Below are positions 9,640 to 20,615 of a DNA stretch of 64,000 nt, piece by piece. This stretch comes from Orrella marina (GTDB lineage Bacteria > Pseudomonadota > Gammaproteobacteria > Burkholderiales > Burkholderiaceae_B), in contig NZ_CP028901.1 of assembly GCF_003058465.1 (NCBI RefSeq), forward strand, positions 1,550,001 through 1,614,000. The letters run 5' to 3'. The position numbers and the translations under genes were made by a program. Each line of letters starts with the position of its first letter. Within the stretch, counting starts at the first letter, position 1. The notes beneath the pieces are model-generated. The model was not told the DNA's origin. It made no database searches and worked only from the letters and a program-made list of their open reading frames with translations.

Positions 9640-9852
9640 TCAGTACATGCGCGGAGGCAGTTGCTGGCTACGAATGCGCTTGTAATGGCGCTTCACCGCA
9701 GCAGCGTGCTTACGCTTGCGCTCAGCTGTTGGCTTCTCATAGAACTCACGCGCACGCAGTTCGGTCAGGAGGCCGGTTTTTTCAATGGTGCGCTTAAAGC
9801 GACGCAGAGCGGCTTCGAACGGTTCATTTTCTTTCAGACGGACAATAGGCAT
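9640..9852 (-). CDS. rpsU: 30S ribosomal protein S21
   Basis: A 70-residue basic protein beginning [20 protein letters not shown], with the expected [27 protein letters not shown] core (split here for brevity) and a K/R-rich tail ending PPRMY. S21 binds the platform of the small ribosomal subunit and helps mRNA pairing. Length and sequence match the family exactly. It is the first gene of the rpsU-dnaG-rpoD operon; no yqeY-like gene intervenes before dnaG, as occurs in some relatives. The Shine-Dalgarno signal in front of the ATG is weak. Confidence 0.97.
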   Translation of the reverse strand: MPIVRLKENEPFEAALRRFKRTIEKTGLLTELRAREFYEKPTAERKRKHAAAVKRHYKRIRSQQLPPRMY

Positions 9853-10049
9853 ATAAGGTCTTGTGATTACGTTAAGGTTGCGATTGGATAGCCCGTGACT
9901 ATAACATACACAAGCACAGGAAGGCTAGCTTTTGTGACAGATCAGGGCTTCTTCCAGATTCACAAACACATCTGCACTGGAGTTATCCTGGCAAACTTGC
10001 GCAAAGGTTGCGCTCGGTCGCCCTGAAGTGTGGCCCCAAAGACATAAAG

Positions 10050-10583
10050 TCAGTCTCGATTGTGGGCATGGCGCAATTCATTCAGCGTCAGGGTATCGTA
10101 CGACTCAAATGGCTGATGAATCCAGGGGTTGTTCTCAAGGTACTGGGCATGGTAATCCGGTGACACGACAGAATGCGATTTCCACCAGACAACGGCGCTG
10201 CGTAATTCCGTAATGCGCGGATAGGCTGATAGCAAGTGGCCACGCACCTTACCAAACGTCAGACCAGTATCCACCATATCGTCGACAAGCAGAACCCTTC
10301 CCTCCGGACTACCGTACGCCATGGAAATGTATGGCGCAATATCCAGTTGCCCCTGGTCTTTTCCTGCATTCTCACGATAGCTACTGGCTGACAGGATGGC
10401 CAGCGGAATACGATAAAGACGCGACAACACGTCTCCCACTCGCATACCACCTCTAGCCAGACAGATGATCTGGTCGAACTCCCACCCTGACTTATAAATA
10501 GTCAAGGCGAGTTGCTCAATCAGCTTGTTGTACTGATCCCAACTAATCCAGATATCCTGGGGAGTATCGGGCTGTTGTGCCAT
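10050..10583 (-). CDS. Phosphoribosyltransferase (type I PRTase fold)
   Basis: A 177-residue protein with the PRPP-binding signature VLLVDDMVDTGLTFGKV near residues 97-113, preceded by ICLARGGMRVGDVLSR (the PPi loop region) and followed by RSAVVWWKSHSV. The overall layout is that of the xanthine/hypoxanthine-type phosphoribosyltransferases that salvage a purine base with PRPP. The substrate cannot be fixed from sequence. It follows purA by only 4 bp, so the two are almost certainly co-transcribed, which supports a purine salvage role beside AMP synthesis. Confidence 0.85.
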   Translation of the reverse strand: MAQQPDTPQDIWISWDQYNKLIEQLALTIYKSGWEFDQIICLARGGMRVGDVLSRLYRIPLAILSASSYRENAGKDQGQLDIAPYISMAYGSPEGRVLLVDDMVDTGLTFGKVRGHLLSAYPRITELRSAVVWWKSHSVVSPDYHAQYLENNPWIHQPFESYDTLTLNELRHAHNRD

Positions 10584-10587
10584 CGAA

Positions 10588-11895
<1,308 letters not shown>

Positions 11896-11913
11896 TCAAA
11901 CCCAAAACGGTTA

Positions 11914-13077
11914 TCAGTTCAACGGCCTGACGATCCAGCGGCCGCCCACATTTGCCAGCTCACGGTCAATTTCAAATTCTGCATGTTCGGCACATTCATG
12001 CGGCAGCAACTGCACTACGATCTCGCCGGAATCTCGAAGCTTGTCGATCGACTTGTTCAACTCCGCATCATAGCCCGCAGGTGCGAGAACAGCGCGGACA
12101 GGTGCAGCAGGCTCAAGCAATGCTGCCAGACGACGAAGGTCAAGACTGAATCCTGTCGCCGCTCGTGCACGGCCGTAAGCCATGCTGATATTGTCATAGC
12201 GCCCGCCACGAACCAGCGCATCGTGCCAGTTAGGCGCATAGAACATGAAAGTCACTCCCGAATGGTATCCATACTGGCCGGCATCCGCCAGATCGATACT
12301 CAGGGATGTCATATCCAGTCCGGCCAGCAAGGCCTCCAGCGTCTGCAAGGCTTGCGTAACCTCTGGCAAGGGAGGCAAGTGCTCTCTGGCAGACTCCAGA
12401 ACCTCAACCCCCCCATTCAACCGGGCAAGCCAGTGCAGAGCCTCAACCGTCTGTCCGAGCAACCCGCCCTCGATGTCAGCCAGGCCGGAGATGCCCGGCA
12501 GATCCTTGTCACGCAGCAGGGATATGATCTCATCCGCACGCGCAACCGCGGCGGAATCCGAGTTAATGATGGCCTGAATCAAACCATCATGGCAAAGAAC
12601 CAGATGGCTATTCGTGATTCCTGCCTTGCTCAAGGTCGCAATAGCCAGTCGGATAATTTCAAGATCAGCCTGAAACCCCGAATAACCATAGATCTCGGCC
12701 CCGATCTGCAACAACTCACGACTTGCAAGCAGACCATTCGGACGAGTGTGCAACACCGGCCCACAGTAGCATAAACGGGTGACACCCTGACGGTTCAACA
12801 GGTGAGCATCGATGCGCGTGGCCTGCGGAGTCATGTCTGCGCGCAAACCAAGCGTACGTCCAGAGAGCTGATCAACAAGCTTGAAGGTACGCAGACGAAG
12901 GTCCTCTCCCGCACCTGCGAGCAGAGAATCAAGATACTCAACCATTGGAGCAGATACAGTCTCGAAGCCGTAGGTACGAAAAAGGTCCAGCAAAGACCGA
13001 CGCAATTCTTCAACGCGCCGTGCTTCGGCAGGTAACACATCTGCCAGATGTTCAGGTAGTAGCCAGTGGCCGTTCAT
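11914..13077 (-). CDS. hisZ: ATP phosphoribosyltransferase regulatory subunit HisZ
   Basis: A 387-residue paralogue of histidyl-tRNA synthetase. It starts [26 protein letters not shown] and has the class II synthetase motif 2-like [15 protein letters not shown] and a relaxed motif 3, [10 protein letters not shown]. HisZ cannot charge tRNA; with a short-form HisG it makes up the first enzyme of histidine synthesis, and its presence predicts a short HisG elsewhere. The gene contains a 7-base G run (12408-12414) that is read in frame, which is useful when judging the homopolymer problems in der and rho. It is followed by purA and preceded by a terminator that separates it from hflC. Confidence 0.95.
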   Translation of the reverse strand: MNGHWLLPEHLADVLPAEARRVEELRRSLLDLFRTYGFETVSAPMVEYLDSLLAGAGEDLRLRTFKLVDQLSGRTLGLRADMTPQATRIDAHLLNRQGVTRLCYCGPVLHTRPNGLLASRELLQIGAEIYGYSGFQADLEIIRLAIATLSKAGITNSHLVLCHDGLIQAIINSDSAAVARADEIISLLRDKDLPGISGLADIEGGLLGQTVEALHWLARLNGGVEVLESAREHLPPLPEVTQALQTLEALLAGLDMTSLSIDLADAGQYGYHSGVTFMFYAPNWHDALVRGGRYDNISMAYGRARAATGFSLDLRRLAALLEPAAPVRAVLAPAGYDAELNKSIDKLRDSGEIVVQLLPHECAEHAEFEIDRELANVGGRWIVRPLN

Positions 13078-13179
13078 GTCAAACGAGTCCCGGTTCCGAA
13101 TTCAGTTCCTGTTGCAAACCATGACCCTGCCTCATCTGCCTGTGCAGGCCGAAGCAAACAATCCCTGATTTGCAGGAAA

Positions 13180-13220
13180 AACAAAAGAAAAGCGGCTTGG
13201 GGAAGAACCCAACAAGCCGC
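13180..13220 (-). terminator. Rho-independent terminator after hflC
   Basis: On the minus strand the stem GCGGCTTG/CAAGCCGC (13192-13220) extends inward with GGG/CCC and is followed by a T-rich run (TTTTCTTTTGTTTTT) ending near 13177. It closes the hfq-hflX-hflK-hflC unit before hisZ. Confidence 0.8.
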
Positions 13221-13331
13221 CACTTCACACCTATTCCTAGGCTTGCAGCGCATTATAACGTGCACAACAAACCTCGCAGTGCATCAGGCCATGCGCCCGC
13301 GAGATTTCTCTGCACGGGCGCGAGGTCGAGA

Positions 13332-14228
13332 TCACCGGACTGACGCTGGCACCACCCCACCCGTGGCCGACTTCATGTAACGGAAGAAATCTGAACTCGG
13401 ATCAACCACCATCACGTCACTCTGTTTGCCAAATGCCTCACGGTACGCTTCAAGACTTCTATAGAAGCTGAAGAAATCCGAGTCCTGACCATAAGCCTTT
13501 CTATAAAGCTCTGCGGCCTGGGCGTCACCTTCACCCATGATGGACTGAGCACGGGCATACGCCTCGGCAAGTATCTGCTGCCTTTCACGATCGGCACTGG
13601 CACGAATCTTCTCGCCTTCGGCCGCACCAATCGAACGCAGTTCGTTTGCAACACGCAGACGCTCAGATTCCATACGCCTGAAGACAGACTCGGCGATCTC
13701 AGGAGCGAACTCGATTCGCATAAGACGCACATCCACGACTTCTACACCAAGTGGCTCCGCACGACGTTTCACGTTCTCAAGCACTTCAGTCATGATGACA
13801 TCACGCTCAAGGGCAACAACATCCTTGACGGTGCGGATGTTCACCGACGCGTTAAGCGCATCTCGAATCTGGGCCTGCAAGCGGGCGATCGCTGCACGCT
13901 CGTTACCCGCAAAGGTCACATAGTAGAGACGGGGATCCGCAATCCTCCACTTTACGAACGAGTCGATCAACAGGTTCTTCTTCTCGGACGTCTGAATCCG
14001 CTCAGGCTCCTGAAAGCTGATGGTCAGCAGCCGCCGATCAAGCATCACAACGTTCTGGAACGGTGGGGGTAGCTTGAAATGCAGACCGGGGTCACGAATC
14101 ACGCGCTTGACTTCACCCAAAGCAAAGACCAAGGCATAGTTACGCTCGCCGACCGTGAACATCATGCTCGACAATAGCCCACCAATCAACGCAATCGCGA
14201 CCAGCAAGGCAGTCAATTTGTTACTCAT
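13332..14228 (-). CDS. hflC: FtsH protease modulator HflC
   Basis: A 298-residue SPFH/prohibitin-family protein with one N-terminal membrane anchor (LTALLVAIALIGGLLSSMMF) and the PHB domain starting at GERNYALVFALGEVKRV. RDPGLHFKLPPPFQNVVMLDRR and the ALNASVNIRTVKDVV-type core follow, then a helical tail (ADRERQQILAEAYARAQSIMGEGDAQA). HflC pairs with HflK in a periplasm-facing complex around the FtsH protease. It is 11 bp downstream of hflK and is closed by a strong terminator. Confidence 0.96.
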   Translation of the reverse strand: MSNKLTALLVAIALIGGLLSSMMFTVGERNYALVFALGEVKRVIRDPGLHFKLPPPFQNVVMLDRRLLTISFQEPERIQTSEKKNLLIDSFVKWRIADPRLYYVTFAGNERAAIARLQAQIRDALNASVNIRTVKDVVALERDVIMTEVLENVKRRAEPLGVEVVDVRLMRIEFAPEIAESVFRRMESERLRVANELRSIGAAEGEKIRASADRERQQILAEAYARAQSIMGEGDAQAAELYRKAYGQDSDFFSFYRSLEAYREAFGKQSDVMVVDPSSDFFRYMKSATGGVVPASVR

Positions 14229-14239
14229 TCATAGACTCC

Positions 14240-15556
14240 TTAACGAGCTGTGCGATCACGCGAAAGCGTGTTCGGATAGTTCTCGGATAGCGTCGGTCGA
14301 CCCGTGCTATTTGATCGTGCCGGCATCGAGGTTGTCGATTGTGGCGTCGATGCTGCTGGCGTCATCGTACTAGCTGGCTGAGTCATGTTTCTCGACGACT
14401 CGGCACCCGCTGCCGCTTGCTGCATGATTCGATCCAATGGCAGATAAAGCATGTTATTGCTCTGCTCGGTATCGATAAACACTTTGCTGGAACGCTGGAA
14501 CACATCCTCCATAGTCATCAGATACATATTTTCTCTGAGCACGCCAGGAGACTGACGATACTGCATGAGTACGCTCAGGAAACGGGCGGTATCACCTTGC
14601 GCGTCACCCACGATTCGAGCACGATAGCCCTCTGCCTCTTCAAGCATTCGAGATGCCTGACCGCGAGCGAGCGGGACAACCTGATTCTTGTAGGCTTCCC
14701 CTTCGTTGATCTGACGCTCACGATCCTGACCGGCTTTAACCGCATCATCAAAAGCAGCCTGCACCTGCTCGGGCGGCTGAACGTTCTGAATGGCCACGCT
14801 ACTGATAAGGATTCCCGTCTGATAACGGTCCAGAATCTGTTGCATCAGATTCTGGACACTCGACGCAACTTGAGTACGACCTTCGTAGAGGACAAAGTCC
14901 ATGGTTCGACGACCCACGATCTCACGCATGGAGCTTTGAGCTGTCTGATGGACAGAATCATCCGGGTCACGCGTCTTGAACAGGTAATCAGGTGCTCCGT
15001 TGGGCTGCACGCGATACTGAACCACAAACTGAACATCGACGATGTTCTCATCCTCGGTCAGCATTAACCCTTCGGATGGGACCTTGTTGCGCGCATTGCC
15101 ACGAAAACCGCTTTCATAGGTCCTCAACTGGGACACATCCACGATTTCCTGTGCCTGGATCGGATACGGCATACGCCACTGGAAGCCAGGCTGAGCTGTA
15201 CTCTTATATGCACCAAACTGGGTGATCACCGCTACCTGACCTTCCTGGACGATAAAAAAACCGCTTCCAAGCCATAGCAGTATGCCACCAGCCACAACGA
15301 TGCCAAACCCTGCCTTAGCCTGCCTTGGCGTCGGGCCAGAAGGTCCTCCGTCTGATGGCCCGCGTGGACGACCGCCCCCTGCTCCCCCCTTGCCAAACAG
15401 ATTACTCAGTTTGCGGTTGAAGTCACTCCAGACCTGATCCAGATCAGGTGGACCGTCCTGCTTGGGGCGCTTGGGCGGTTCCGATCCATTCTGACCGCCC
15501 GAACCGCGGCCCCAGCCGGGATCATTCAAATTGAAAATTCTCGTTAGAAGTCGCAT
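14240..15556 (-). CDS. hflK: FtsH protease modulator HflK
   Basis: A 438-residue SPFH protein. The N-terminus is Gly/Pro-rich (NLNDPGWGRGSGGQNGSEPP; DLDQVWSDFNRKLSNLFG), as typical of HflK, then comes a membrane segment (GFGIVVAGGILLWLGSGFFIV) and the PHB domain (EGQVAVITQFGAYKSTAQPG). The tail is rich in T, S, P and A. The start at ATG 15556 is preferred because AGGAAA lies just upstream; this places the first 35 bases inside the end of hflX, implying translational coupling. With HflC it restrains FtsH. Confidence 0.96.
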   Translation of the reverse strand: MRLLTRIFNLNDPGWGRGSGGQNGSEPPKRPKQDGPPDLDQVWSDFNRKLSNLFGKGGAGGGRPRGPSDGGPSGPTPRQAKAGFGIVVAGGILLWLGSGFFIVQEGQVAVITQFGAYKSTAQPGFQWRMPYPIQAQEIVDVSQLRTYESGFRGNARNKVPSEGLMLTEDENIVDVQFVVQYRVQPNGAPDYLFKTRDPDDSVHQTAQSSMREIVGRRTMDFVLYEGRTQVASSVQNLMQQILDRYQTGILISSVAIQNVQPPEQVQAAFDDAVKAGQDRERQINEGEAYKNQVVPLARGQASRMLEEAEGYRARIVGDAQGDTARFLSVLMQYRQSPGVLRENMYLMTMEDVFQRSSKVFIDTEQSNNMLYLPLDRIMQQAAAGAESSRNMTQPASTMTPAASTPQSTTSMPARSNSTGRPTLSENYPNTLSRDRTAR

Positions 15557-16628
15557 GGTTTCCTGAAGATGATGCAAATTCGGCTATAGACTGCCGCAAA
15601 AGGTCCAGGCCCTGGCGTTGCCGCGCGCTGATGTAAACCTTTCGAATCGTACCATGTGCGTCACGCTCTACCCTTGGTTCCAGGCCAGTGCTGTCGATCT
15701 TGTTATAGACCAGAATCTGAGGAATCTGGTTCGCACCAATTTCCTCCAGAACCTGCTGCACCTGAAATATCTGCTCATCACGCTGCTCACTGGATGCGTC
15801 AACGACATGCAGCAACAAGTCAGCATGAACAGCTTCTTCGAGCGTGGCCCTAAAAGCCGCAATGAGCGTGTGAGGAAGATCGCGAATAAATCCGACGGTA
15901 TCAGACAGTGTGACCTGACCTGCCCCTTCGATCCAGACTCGCCTCGTCGTGGTGTCGAGTGTCGCGAACAACTGGTCGGCTGCATAGGCACCGGCACGCG
16001 TCATTGCGTTAAATAGAGTAGATTTTCCCGCGTTGGTATAACCGACCAAGGAAACAGAGAGCGTCGGTCCCTTTGCACGCGCACGTCGCTGGGTCGCCCG
16101 CTGCCTCTGAACTTTTTCGAGACGCTCCTTGAGCATCTTGACCTTCGTCCCGATCATACGGCGGTCCATCTCTAGCTGTGATTCGCCTGGTCCGCGCATG
16201 CCGATTCCACCGCGCTGCCGCTCAAGGTGAGTCCAGAGTCTTGTCAGGCGAGTCGCCAAATGCTGCAACTGGGCGAGCTCAACCTGCAGCTTGCCTTCAT
16301 GACTTTGGGCTCTCAACGCAAAGATATCGAGGATCAATGCGACACGGTCAACGACTCGAACACCGAGTTTTCGCTCAAGGTTACGCTGCTGGGCGGGCGA
16401 CAAGGGCTGATCGAACAGCACAATATCCGCCTGTGCAAGACTACATAGTTCGACCGCCTCTTGAACTTTTCCGGTACCGATAAAATACGCTGCGTCGGGA
16501 CGATCACGCCGGACAGTAATGTCTGCACACAGTTGCGCACCTGCACTCTTGGCGAGCAGCTCAAACTCTTCATGCTGGGCCAGATAGTCCGGATGTCCCA
16601 GATCTACGCCAATCACCAAAGCGCGCAT
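15522..16628 (-). CDS. hflX: GTPase HflX
   Basis: A 368-residue ribosome-associated GTPase of the Obg/HflX class. The N-terminal HflX domain includes AAYFIGTGKVQEAVELC and DIVLFDQPLSPAQQRNLERK; the linker has the GGIGMRGPGESQLEMDRR signature. The G domain shows SLVGYTNAGKSTLFNAMT (G1), FATLDTTTRRV (G2), SDTVGFIRDLPH (G3) and YNKIDS (G4). HflX splits stalled ribosomes under heat stress. The ATG at 16628 is preferred over the in-frame GTG at 16634 because GAGAGA is correctly spaced only for the ATG. It sits between hfq and hflK, as in most proteobacteria. Confidence 0.96.
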   Translation of the reverse strand: MRALVIGVDLGHPDYLAQHEEFELLAKSAGAQLCADITVRRDRPDAAYFIGTGKVQEAVELCSLAQADIVLFDQPLSPAQQRNLERKLGVRVVDRVALILDIFALRAQSHEGKLQVELAQLQHLATRLTRLWTHLERQRGGIGMRGPGESQLEMDRRMIGTKVKMLKERLEKVQRQRATQRRARAKGPTLSVSLVGYTNAGKSTLFNAMTRAGAYAADQLFATLDTTTRRVWIEGAGQVTLSDTVGFIRDLPHTLIAAFRATLEEAVHADLLLHVVDASSEQRDEQIFQVQQVLEEIGANQIPQILVYNKIDSTGLEPRVERDAHGTIRKVYISARQRQGLDLLRQSIAEFASSSGNHATSNENFQFE

Positions 16629-16667
16629 TGACACTCTCTCACACTGGCCCCGGTTAAACCGTGAAAG

Positions 16668-16907
16668 TTAACTTGCCTCATTGGCCTCCAGAGGCAAGGA
16701 AACCGGCTTGGCAGGAACGACCGTGGAGATGGCATGTTTGTATACCATCTGAGTCACCGTATTTCGCAACAATACGACATACTGATCAAATGACTCAATG
16801 TGGCCCTGAAGCTTGATTCCGTTCACCAGATAAATTGAGACGGGAATGTGTTCTTTTCTTAAAACATTCAGGAAGGGATCCTGCAGGGTCTGCCCCTTGT
16901 TGCTCAT
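16668..16907 (-). CDS. hfq: RNA chaperone Hfq
   Basis: A 79-residue Sm-like protein: [20 protein letters not shown], then [20 protein letters not shown] (Sm1), and [10 protein letters not shown] (Sm2 with the KHA signature). It forms a hexameric ring that pairs small RNAs with mRNAs. The ATG at 16907 has GGAG 8 bases upstream; the in-frame TTG at 16919 overlaps that ribosome binding site and is rejected. It is the first gene of hfq-hflXKC, separated from hisC by 111 bp that include a terminator hairpin. Confidence 0.97.
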   Translation of the reverse strand: MSNKGQTLQDPFLNVLRKEHIPVSIYLVNGIKLQGHIESFDQYVVLLRNTVTQMVYKHAISTVVPAKPVSLPLEANEAS

Positions 16908-16968
16908 TGATAACTCCAATGTGTAGTAATTATTCTGGAAATAGTGGTGCCTAAACCCAATGCAGGGA

Positions 16969-17009
16969 AAAGCGATTCGATTCTAATGAATTTTTAGGAA
17001 AATCGCTTT
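16969..17009 (-). terminator. Candidate terminator after hisC
   Basis: A 9-bp stem (AAAGCGATT/AATCGCTTT) with a 23-base A/T-rich loop starts 10 bases after the hisC stop, and the minus-strand copy is followed by TTTCCC. It would close the ndk-to-hisC transcription unit ahead of the hfq promoter. Confidence 0.45.
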
Positions 17010-17018
17010 CCAGCCCTG

Positions 17019-18095
17019 TCAGGGTTTCACACACGCAATCAGTGCCTCAATCAGACACCGACACTGCTCCGGAGTTCCAACTGTGATACGTAGGAAATCA
17101 CGAATTCTGGGCTTATTGAAGTGGCGCACCAGAATTGCCCGCTCCCGCAGCCAGGCGGCTAGATCTTCACCTTTGTGATCGGGATGCCGAGCGAGCAAGA
17201 AATTGGTGCTTGATGGCAAAACCTCAAAGCCTAATTCCCGCAATGATTGCCTCAAGGACTCTCTCGTTTCGATTACCTGACGACATGCCGCCTCGAAGTA
17301 GGCGTCATCCTCAATTGCTGCAAGTGCTCCAGCCTGAGCCAGGCTGTCAAGAGGATAGGAATTGAAACTGTTCTTGACGCGCTCAAGCCCGTCAATCAAC
17401 TCCGCAGATCCCATCGCATATCCGACACGCAACCCTGCAAGCGAGCGAGATTTGGAAAATGTATGTACAACCAGCAGATTTGGATGATCAGAGATGAGTG
17501 AAACAGCACTCTGCGCACCAAAATCAACGTACGCCTCGTCAACCACAACCGGTATATCAGGGTTTCCACTCAGGATATCCTTGATCTGCCCTAGATTGAG
17601 GGCATGCCCCGTAGGAGCATTTGGATTTGCAATAATGATGGCACCAGCCTGAACCTCGGCCTGACCTGGAAAATAATCTTCCGCGCGAATCTGAAACTGC
17701 TCATCAAGCGGAACAAAGTGATAGTCAATCCCGTACAACCGGCAGTACGTTGGATAGAAACCATACGTCAGATCAGGCAGAAAAAGCGGTCGGTCCTGCT
17801 TGAGCAACCCGTAAAAAACGTGTGCAAGCACTTCATCCGAACCATTGCCAAGAAACACGTTAGCAGCAGCAAGCCCGTACCGGCGGGCAATCGCCTGAGT
17901 CAGGGCAGTCGCATTGGGATCAGGGTACAGACGCAACGATGCAGTACTCGCTTGGGCGATCGCCTCCAGCACCCGAGGCGAAGGCCCGAGCGGATGCTCG
18001 TTAGTATTGAGCTTGATGAGATTGTGCACCAATGGCTGCTCACCCGGAACATATGGGTCAAGTGAACTGACTGACCGGCTCCAAAAACGACTCAT
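17019..18095 (-). CDS. hisC: Histidinol-phosphate aminotransferase HisC
   Basis: A 358-residue PLP-dependent fold-type I aminotransferase. It opens with [11 protein letters not shown] and [20 protein letters not shown], the family's substrate-binding start, and has the PLP motif [10 protein letters not shown], the aspartate/tyrosine pair [10 protein letters not shown], and the Schiff-base lysine in [42 protein letters not shown] is the typical C-terminus. It converts imidazole-acetol phosphate to histidinol phosphate. It starts 8 bp after the corrected end of der, so it belongs to that transcription unit and is not in a his operon. A copy outside the his operon could instead serve other aromatic substrates, as for some HisC2 enzymes. 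Confidence 0.9.
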   Translation of the reverse strand: MSRFWSRSVSSLDPYVPGEQPLVHNLIKLNTNEHPLGPSPRVLEAIAQASTASLRLYPDPNATALTQAIARRYGLAAANVFLGNGSDEVLAHVFYGLLKQDRPLFLPDLTYGFYPTYCRLYGIDYHFVPLDEQFQIRAEDYFPGQAEVQAGAIIIANPNAPTGHALNLGQIKDILSGNPDIPVVVDEAYVDFGAQSAVSLISDHPNLLVVHTFSKSRSLAGLRVGYAMGSAELIDGLERVKNSFNSYPLDSLAQAGALAAIEDDAYFEAACRQVIETRESLRQSLRELGFEVLPSSTNFLLARHPDHKGEDLAAWLRERAILVRHFNKPRIRDFLRITVGTPEQCRCLIEALIACVKP

Positions 18096-18103
18096 GTTAT
18101 GAA

Positions 18104-19446
18104 TTACGCATCCACGTAAGGGTTATAGGAGGATTTGAACTCGATTCTCAATGGCGTACCAGCAAGCTCAAACGCATCCCTGAAACGCGCCTCCAAATAT
18201 CTGCGATAAGAATCGGATATGGAATCCAGCGCATTGCCATGGATGATTATACGGGGAGGATTTTGCCCCCCTGGTGTGCGTAGCGCATTTTCGGGCGGAA
18301 TATTCCTTTTCTTGGCGGCGGTTGCTGTTCAACAGCATCCTGCAGGACCCGCGTAAGCCTGGGGGTTGACAGTTTCGTGAAGGCGGCCGCGTGGGCCGTG
18401 TTGACAGCGCGAAGCACCGCATTGACGCCCTGACCCCGCAAAGCGGAGATGTGATGAACCTTGGCAAACGACAGAAAACGCAGTTTGCGCTCGTACTCTC
18501 TCAGCACCCGCTCGCGCTGGTCGCTATCGATGTTGTCCCATTTGTTAATGGCAATGACAAGCGCCCTTCCAGACTCTAGGATAAATCCGGCAATATGTGC
18601 ATCCTGATCCGAGATCTCGGCTTGGGCATCCAGCATGAGCAAGACCACGTTACATGCCTCGATCGCCTGCAACGTCTTGATTACTGAGAATTTCTCGACT
18701 GCCTCGAACACCTTGCCACGCCTGCGCAGACCCGCCGTGTCAATGAGCGTGTACTTTTTACCCTGTCGTTCAAACTCAATTTCTATCGCGTCCCGGGTGG
18801 TTCCTGGCATGTCAAATGCAATAACACGGTTCTCACCCACCAGAGTATTGATCAGTGTGGACTTTCCAACGTTGGGCCTGCCCACCACGGCTAGCTTGAT
18901 CCGGTGATCGACCGGCAGATCCGGATCAACTGGCTCTTCCTCGACCTGAGGAAACTCTGCCAATGCTCGCTCGATCAGGTCAACGACCCCGTCACCGTGA
19001 GACGCTGAAATGGCATGCGGCTCTCCCAGACCCAGCTCGTGAAACTCGGCCACAGCAGCATTGTGCGACATGCCTTCGGCTTTATTTACACACAAGATAG
19101 CCTTCTGTCCGGTTTTCCTCAGCATGGCCGCAATCTCGTGATCGAGCGCGTTCAGACCATTACGCGCATCAACCAGAAAAATGACCACATCTGATTCGGC
19201 GATCGCCTGCTCGGTCTGTCGTGCCATATGAGACAGAATGCCTGTCTTGGCAACTGGCTCGAACCCTCCTGTGTCAACGACGATAAAAGGCTTGTCGCCG
19301 ACACGCCCCTCCCCGTAATGACGATCGCGGGTCAGGCCGGAAAAATCCGCGACAAGCGCTGCCCTCGAACGCGTCAGGCGGTTAAAAAGTGTCGACTTTC
19401 CGACATTGGGACGACCCACCAGGGTCACTACAGGCTTAAAGATCAC
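18104..19446 (-). CDS. der: GTPase Der, single-base frameshift near the C-terminus in this sequence
   Basis: Ribosome-assembly GTPase with two G domains. The first has [20 protein letters not shown], the second [20 protein letters not shown] with [10 protein letters not shown] and [10 protein letters not shown]. The annotated frame ends early, at 18247, after [12 protein letters not shown] (399 residues). Adding one G to the six-G run at 18266-18271 gives [20 protein letters not shown] and continues to [11 protein letters not shown] with stop at 18104. That restores 447 residues and the KH-like domain, the family's normal length and ending. Der is essential in bacteria studied, so a true null is unlikely. 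Sequencing error is most probable; -1 slippage on the G run is an alternative. bamB lies 3 bp upstream and hisC 8 bp downstream. Confidence 0.93.
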
Positions 19447-19449
19447 GGA

Positions 19450-20610
19450 TCAATTCACTCGAATCATGGCAAGCGAACTATCGCCCGCCTGCACCAACAC
19501 GCCTTGGGATGTTTCCTGTGCAGGCGCAATCATTGCCCCCCCACCGATTGGCAAACGCCCAAGTGGCTCACCATTTTCTGTCGAAAGCAGGTGAACCTGA
19601 CCTTCGAGGTCCCCCACCACTATCACACCCATACTCACTGCAGGCTCGTTAAGCTTACGGTTACGCAGCGTATCCTGCCGCCACACAACTTCGCCATCCA
19701 CAATGGAAAGCGCGACGATGCTGTCACGGGAGTTCGGAATGTACAGCTTTTGGGAATCTGCACCCATTCCGACCACGCTTGAGAAGTTCTGGGTCCACAA
19801 CGTCACACCGCCCTCTTCCAGGTTAAAGCAGGAAGCCCTGCCCTGGTAAGCGACGGCACACAATCGATCACCTTGAACAATCGGAATGCCAACAACATCA
19901 TTGACCCGATCCAGATCACTTGCTCCATAGGGCACAGCAACGATTCCCTCCCACACCACAGCACCAATAACTGGCTCCACTGCGAGCAGGCGTCCTCCGG
20001 GCATCCCCACGAGGACCAAATTTTGCACCATCGTCATGCGGGTCGGTGCCCTCAAAGCCAGCGTCGGACCTGGTCTCTGAAAGTTCCAGATCCGATCACC
20101 ATTCTCCACGTTGAAGGCCTGAATCCGGTAGTCGCCTGAACGAACAATCACAACACCTTTACCAACCCAGGGAGGCACACCCACCTCGCTGGTCGCTTGT
20201 TCGCGCCATTTTTCTTCGCCTTGGGCATCAAGAGCAACCACCTCGCCCTGAGGCGTCACAACCACTACAGTCTCGCCATCAGAACCCACACCTGCCTGAA
20301 GCTTTGGTGCGACGGTTTTCGTCCAGACCGTGGCGCCAGTAGCGAGATCCACTCGTGTGACAACACCGTTGGCCGCGGCAGCATAAACGGAGTCACCCAC
20401 GACTGCCGGGGCAAACCCGAAACCTGTGCCCACACCAACCGGGGCACGCCAGACAATCGCCCCTTGTGATGTCGCACTCGAAAGCGGAACTAATGGTGCG
20501 GGATCATTTCTTGTGTCGCGAGAGCCAAACCATGAACATCCCGAAGCGACTAACGCTGTCACAAGGACCAGGCCGCGAACTACCGATCTCAGAGAATCTG
20601 TACGAAACAT
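19450..20610 (-). CDS. bamB: Outer membrane protein assembly factor BamB
   Basis: A 386-residue lipoprotein with signal peptide and lipobox LVASGC (Cys at about residue 25). The rest is a PQQ-type beta-propeller with repeated blades of the form ANGVVTRVDLATGATVW, VVALDAQGEEKWR, IQAFNVENGDRIWNF, LLAVEPVIGAVVWEG and IVALSIVDGEVVWRQ. BamB is a periplasmic scaffold of the BAM complex that inserts outer membrane barrels. It lies between yfgM (5 bp upstream) and der (3 bp downstream), the standard proteobacterial arrangement. Confidence 0.96.
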   Translation of the reverse strand: MFRTDSLRSVVRGLVLVTALVASGCSWFGSRDTRNDPAPLVPLSSATSQGAIVWRAPVGVGTGFGFAPAVVGDSVYAAAANGVVTRVDLATGATVWTKTVAPKLQAGVGSDGETVVVVTPQGEVVALDAQGEEKWREQATSEVGVPPWVGKGVVIVRSGDYRIQAFNVENGDRIWNFQRPGPTLALRAPTRMTMVQNLVLVGMPGGRLLAVEPVIGAVVWEGIVAVPYGASDLDRVNDVVGIPIVQGDRLCAVAYQGRASCFNLEEGGVTLWTQNFSSVVGMGADSQKLYIPNSRDSIVALSIVDGEVVWRQDTLRNRKLNEPAVSMGVIVVGDLEGQVHLLSTENGEPLGRLPIGGGAMIAPAQETSQGVLVQAGDSSLAMIRVN

Positions 20611-20615
20611 ATTAA

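Noticed and set aside
12408..12414. Seven-G run in hisZ as a possible fourth frameshift site
   Set aside because: Reading the minus strand through it keeps the family sequence (LNGGVEVLE) in frame to the normal stop.
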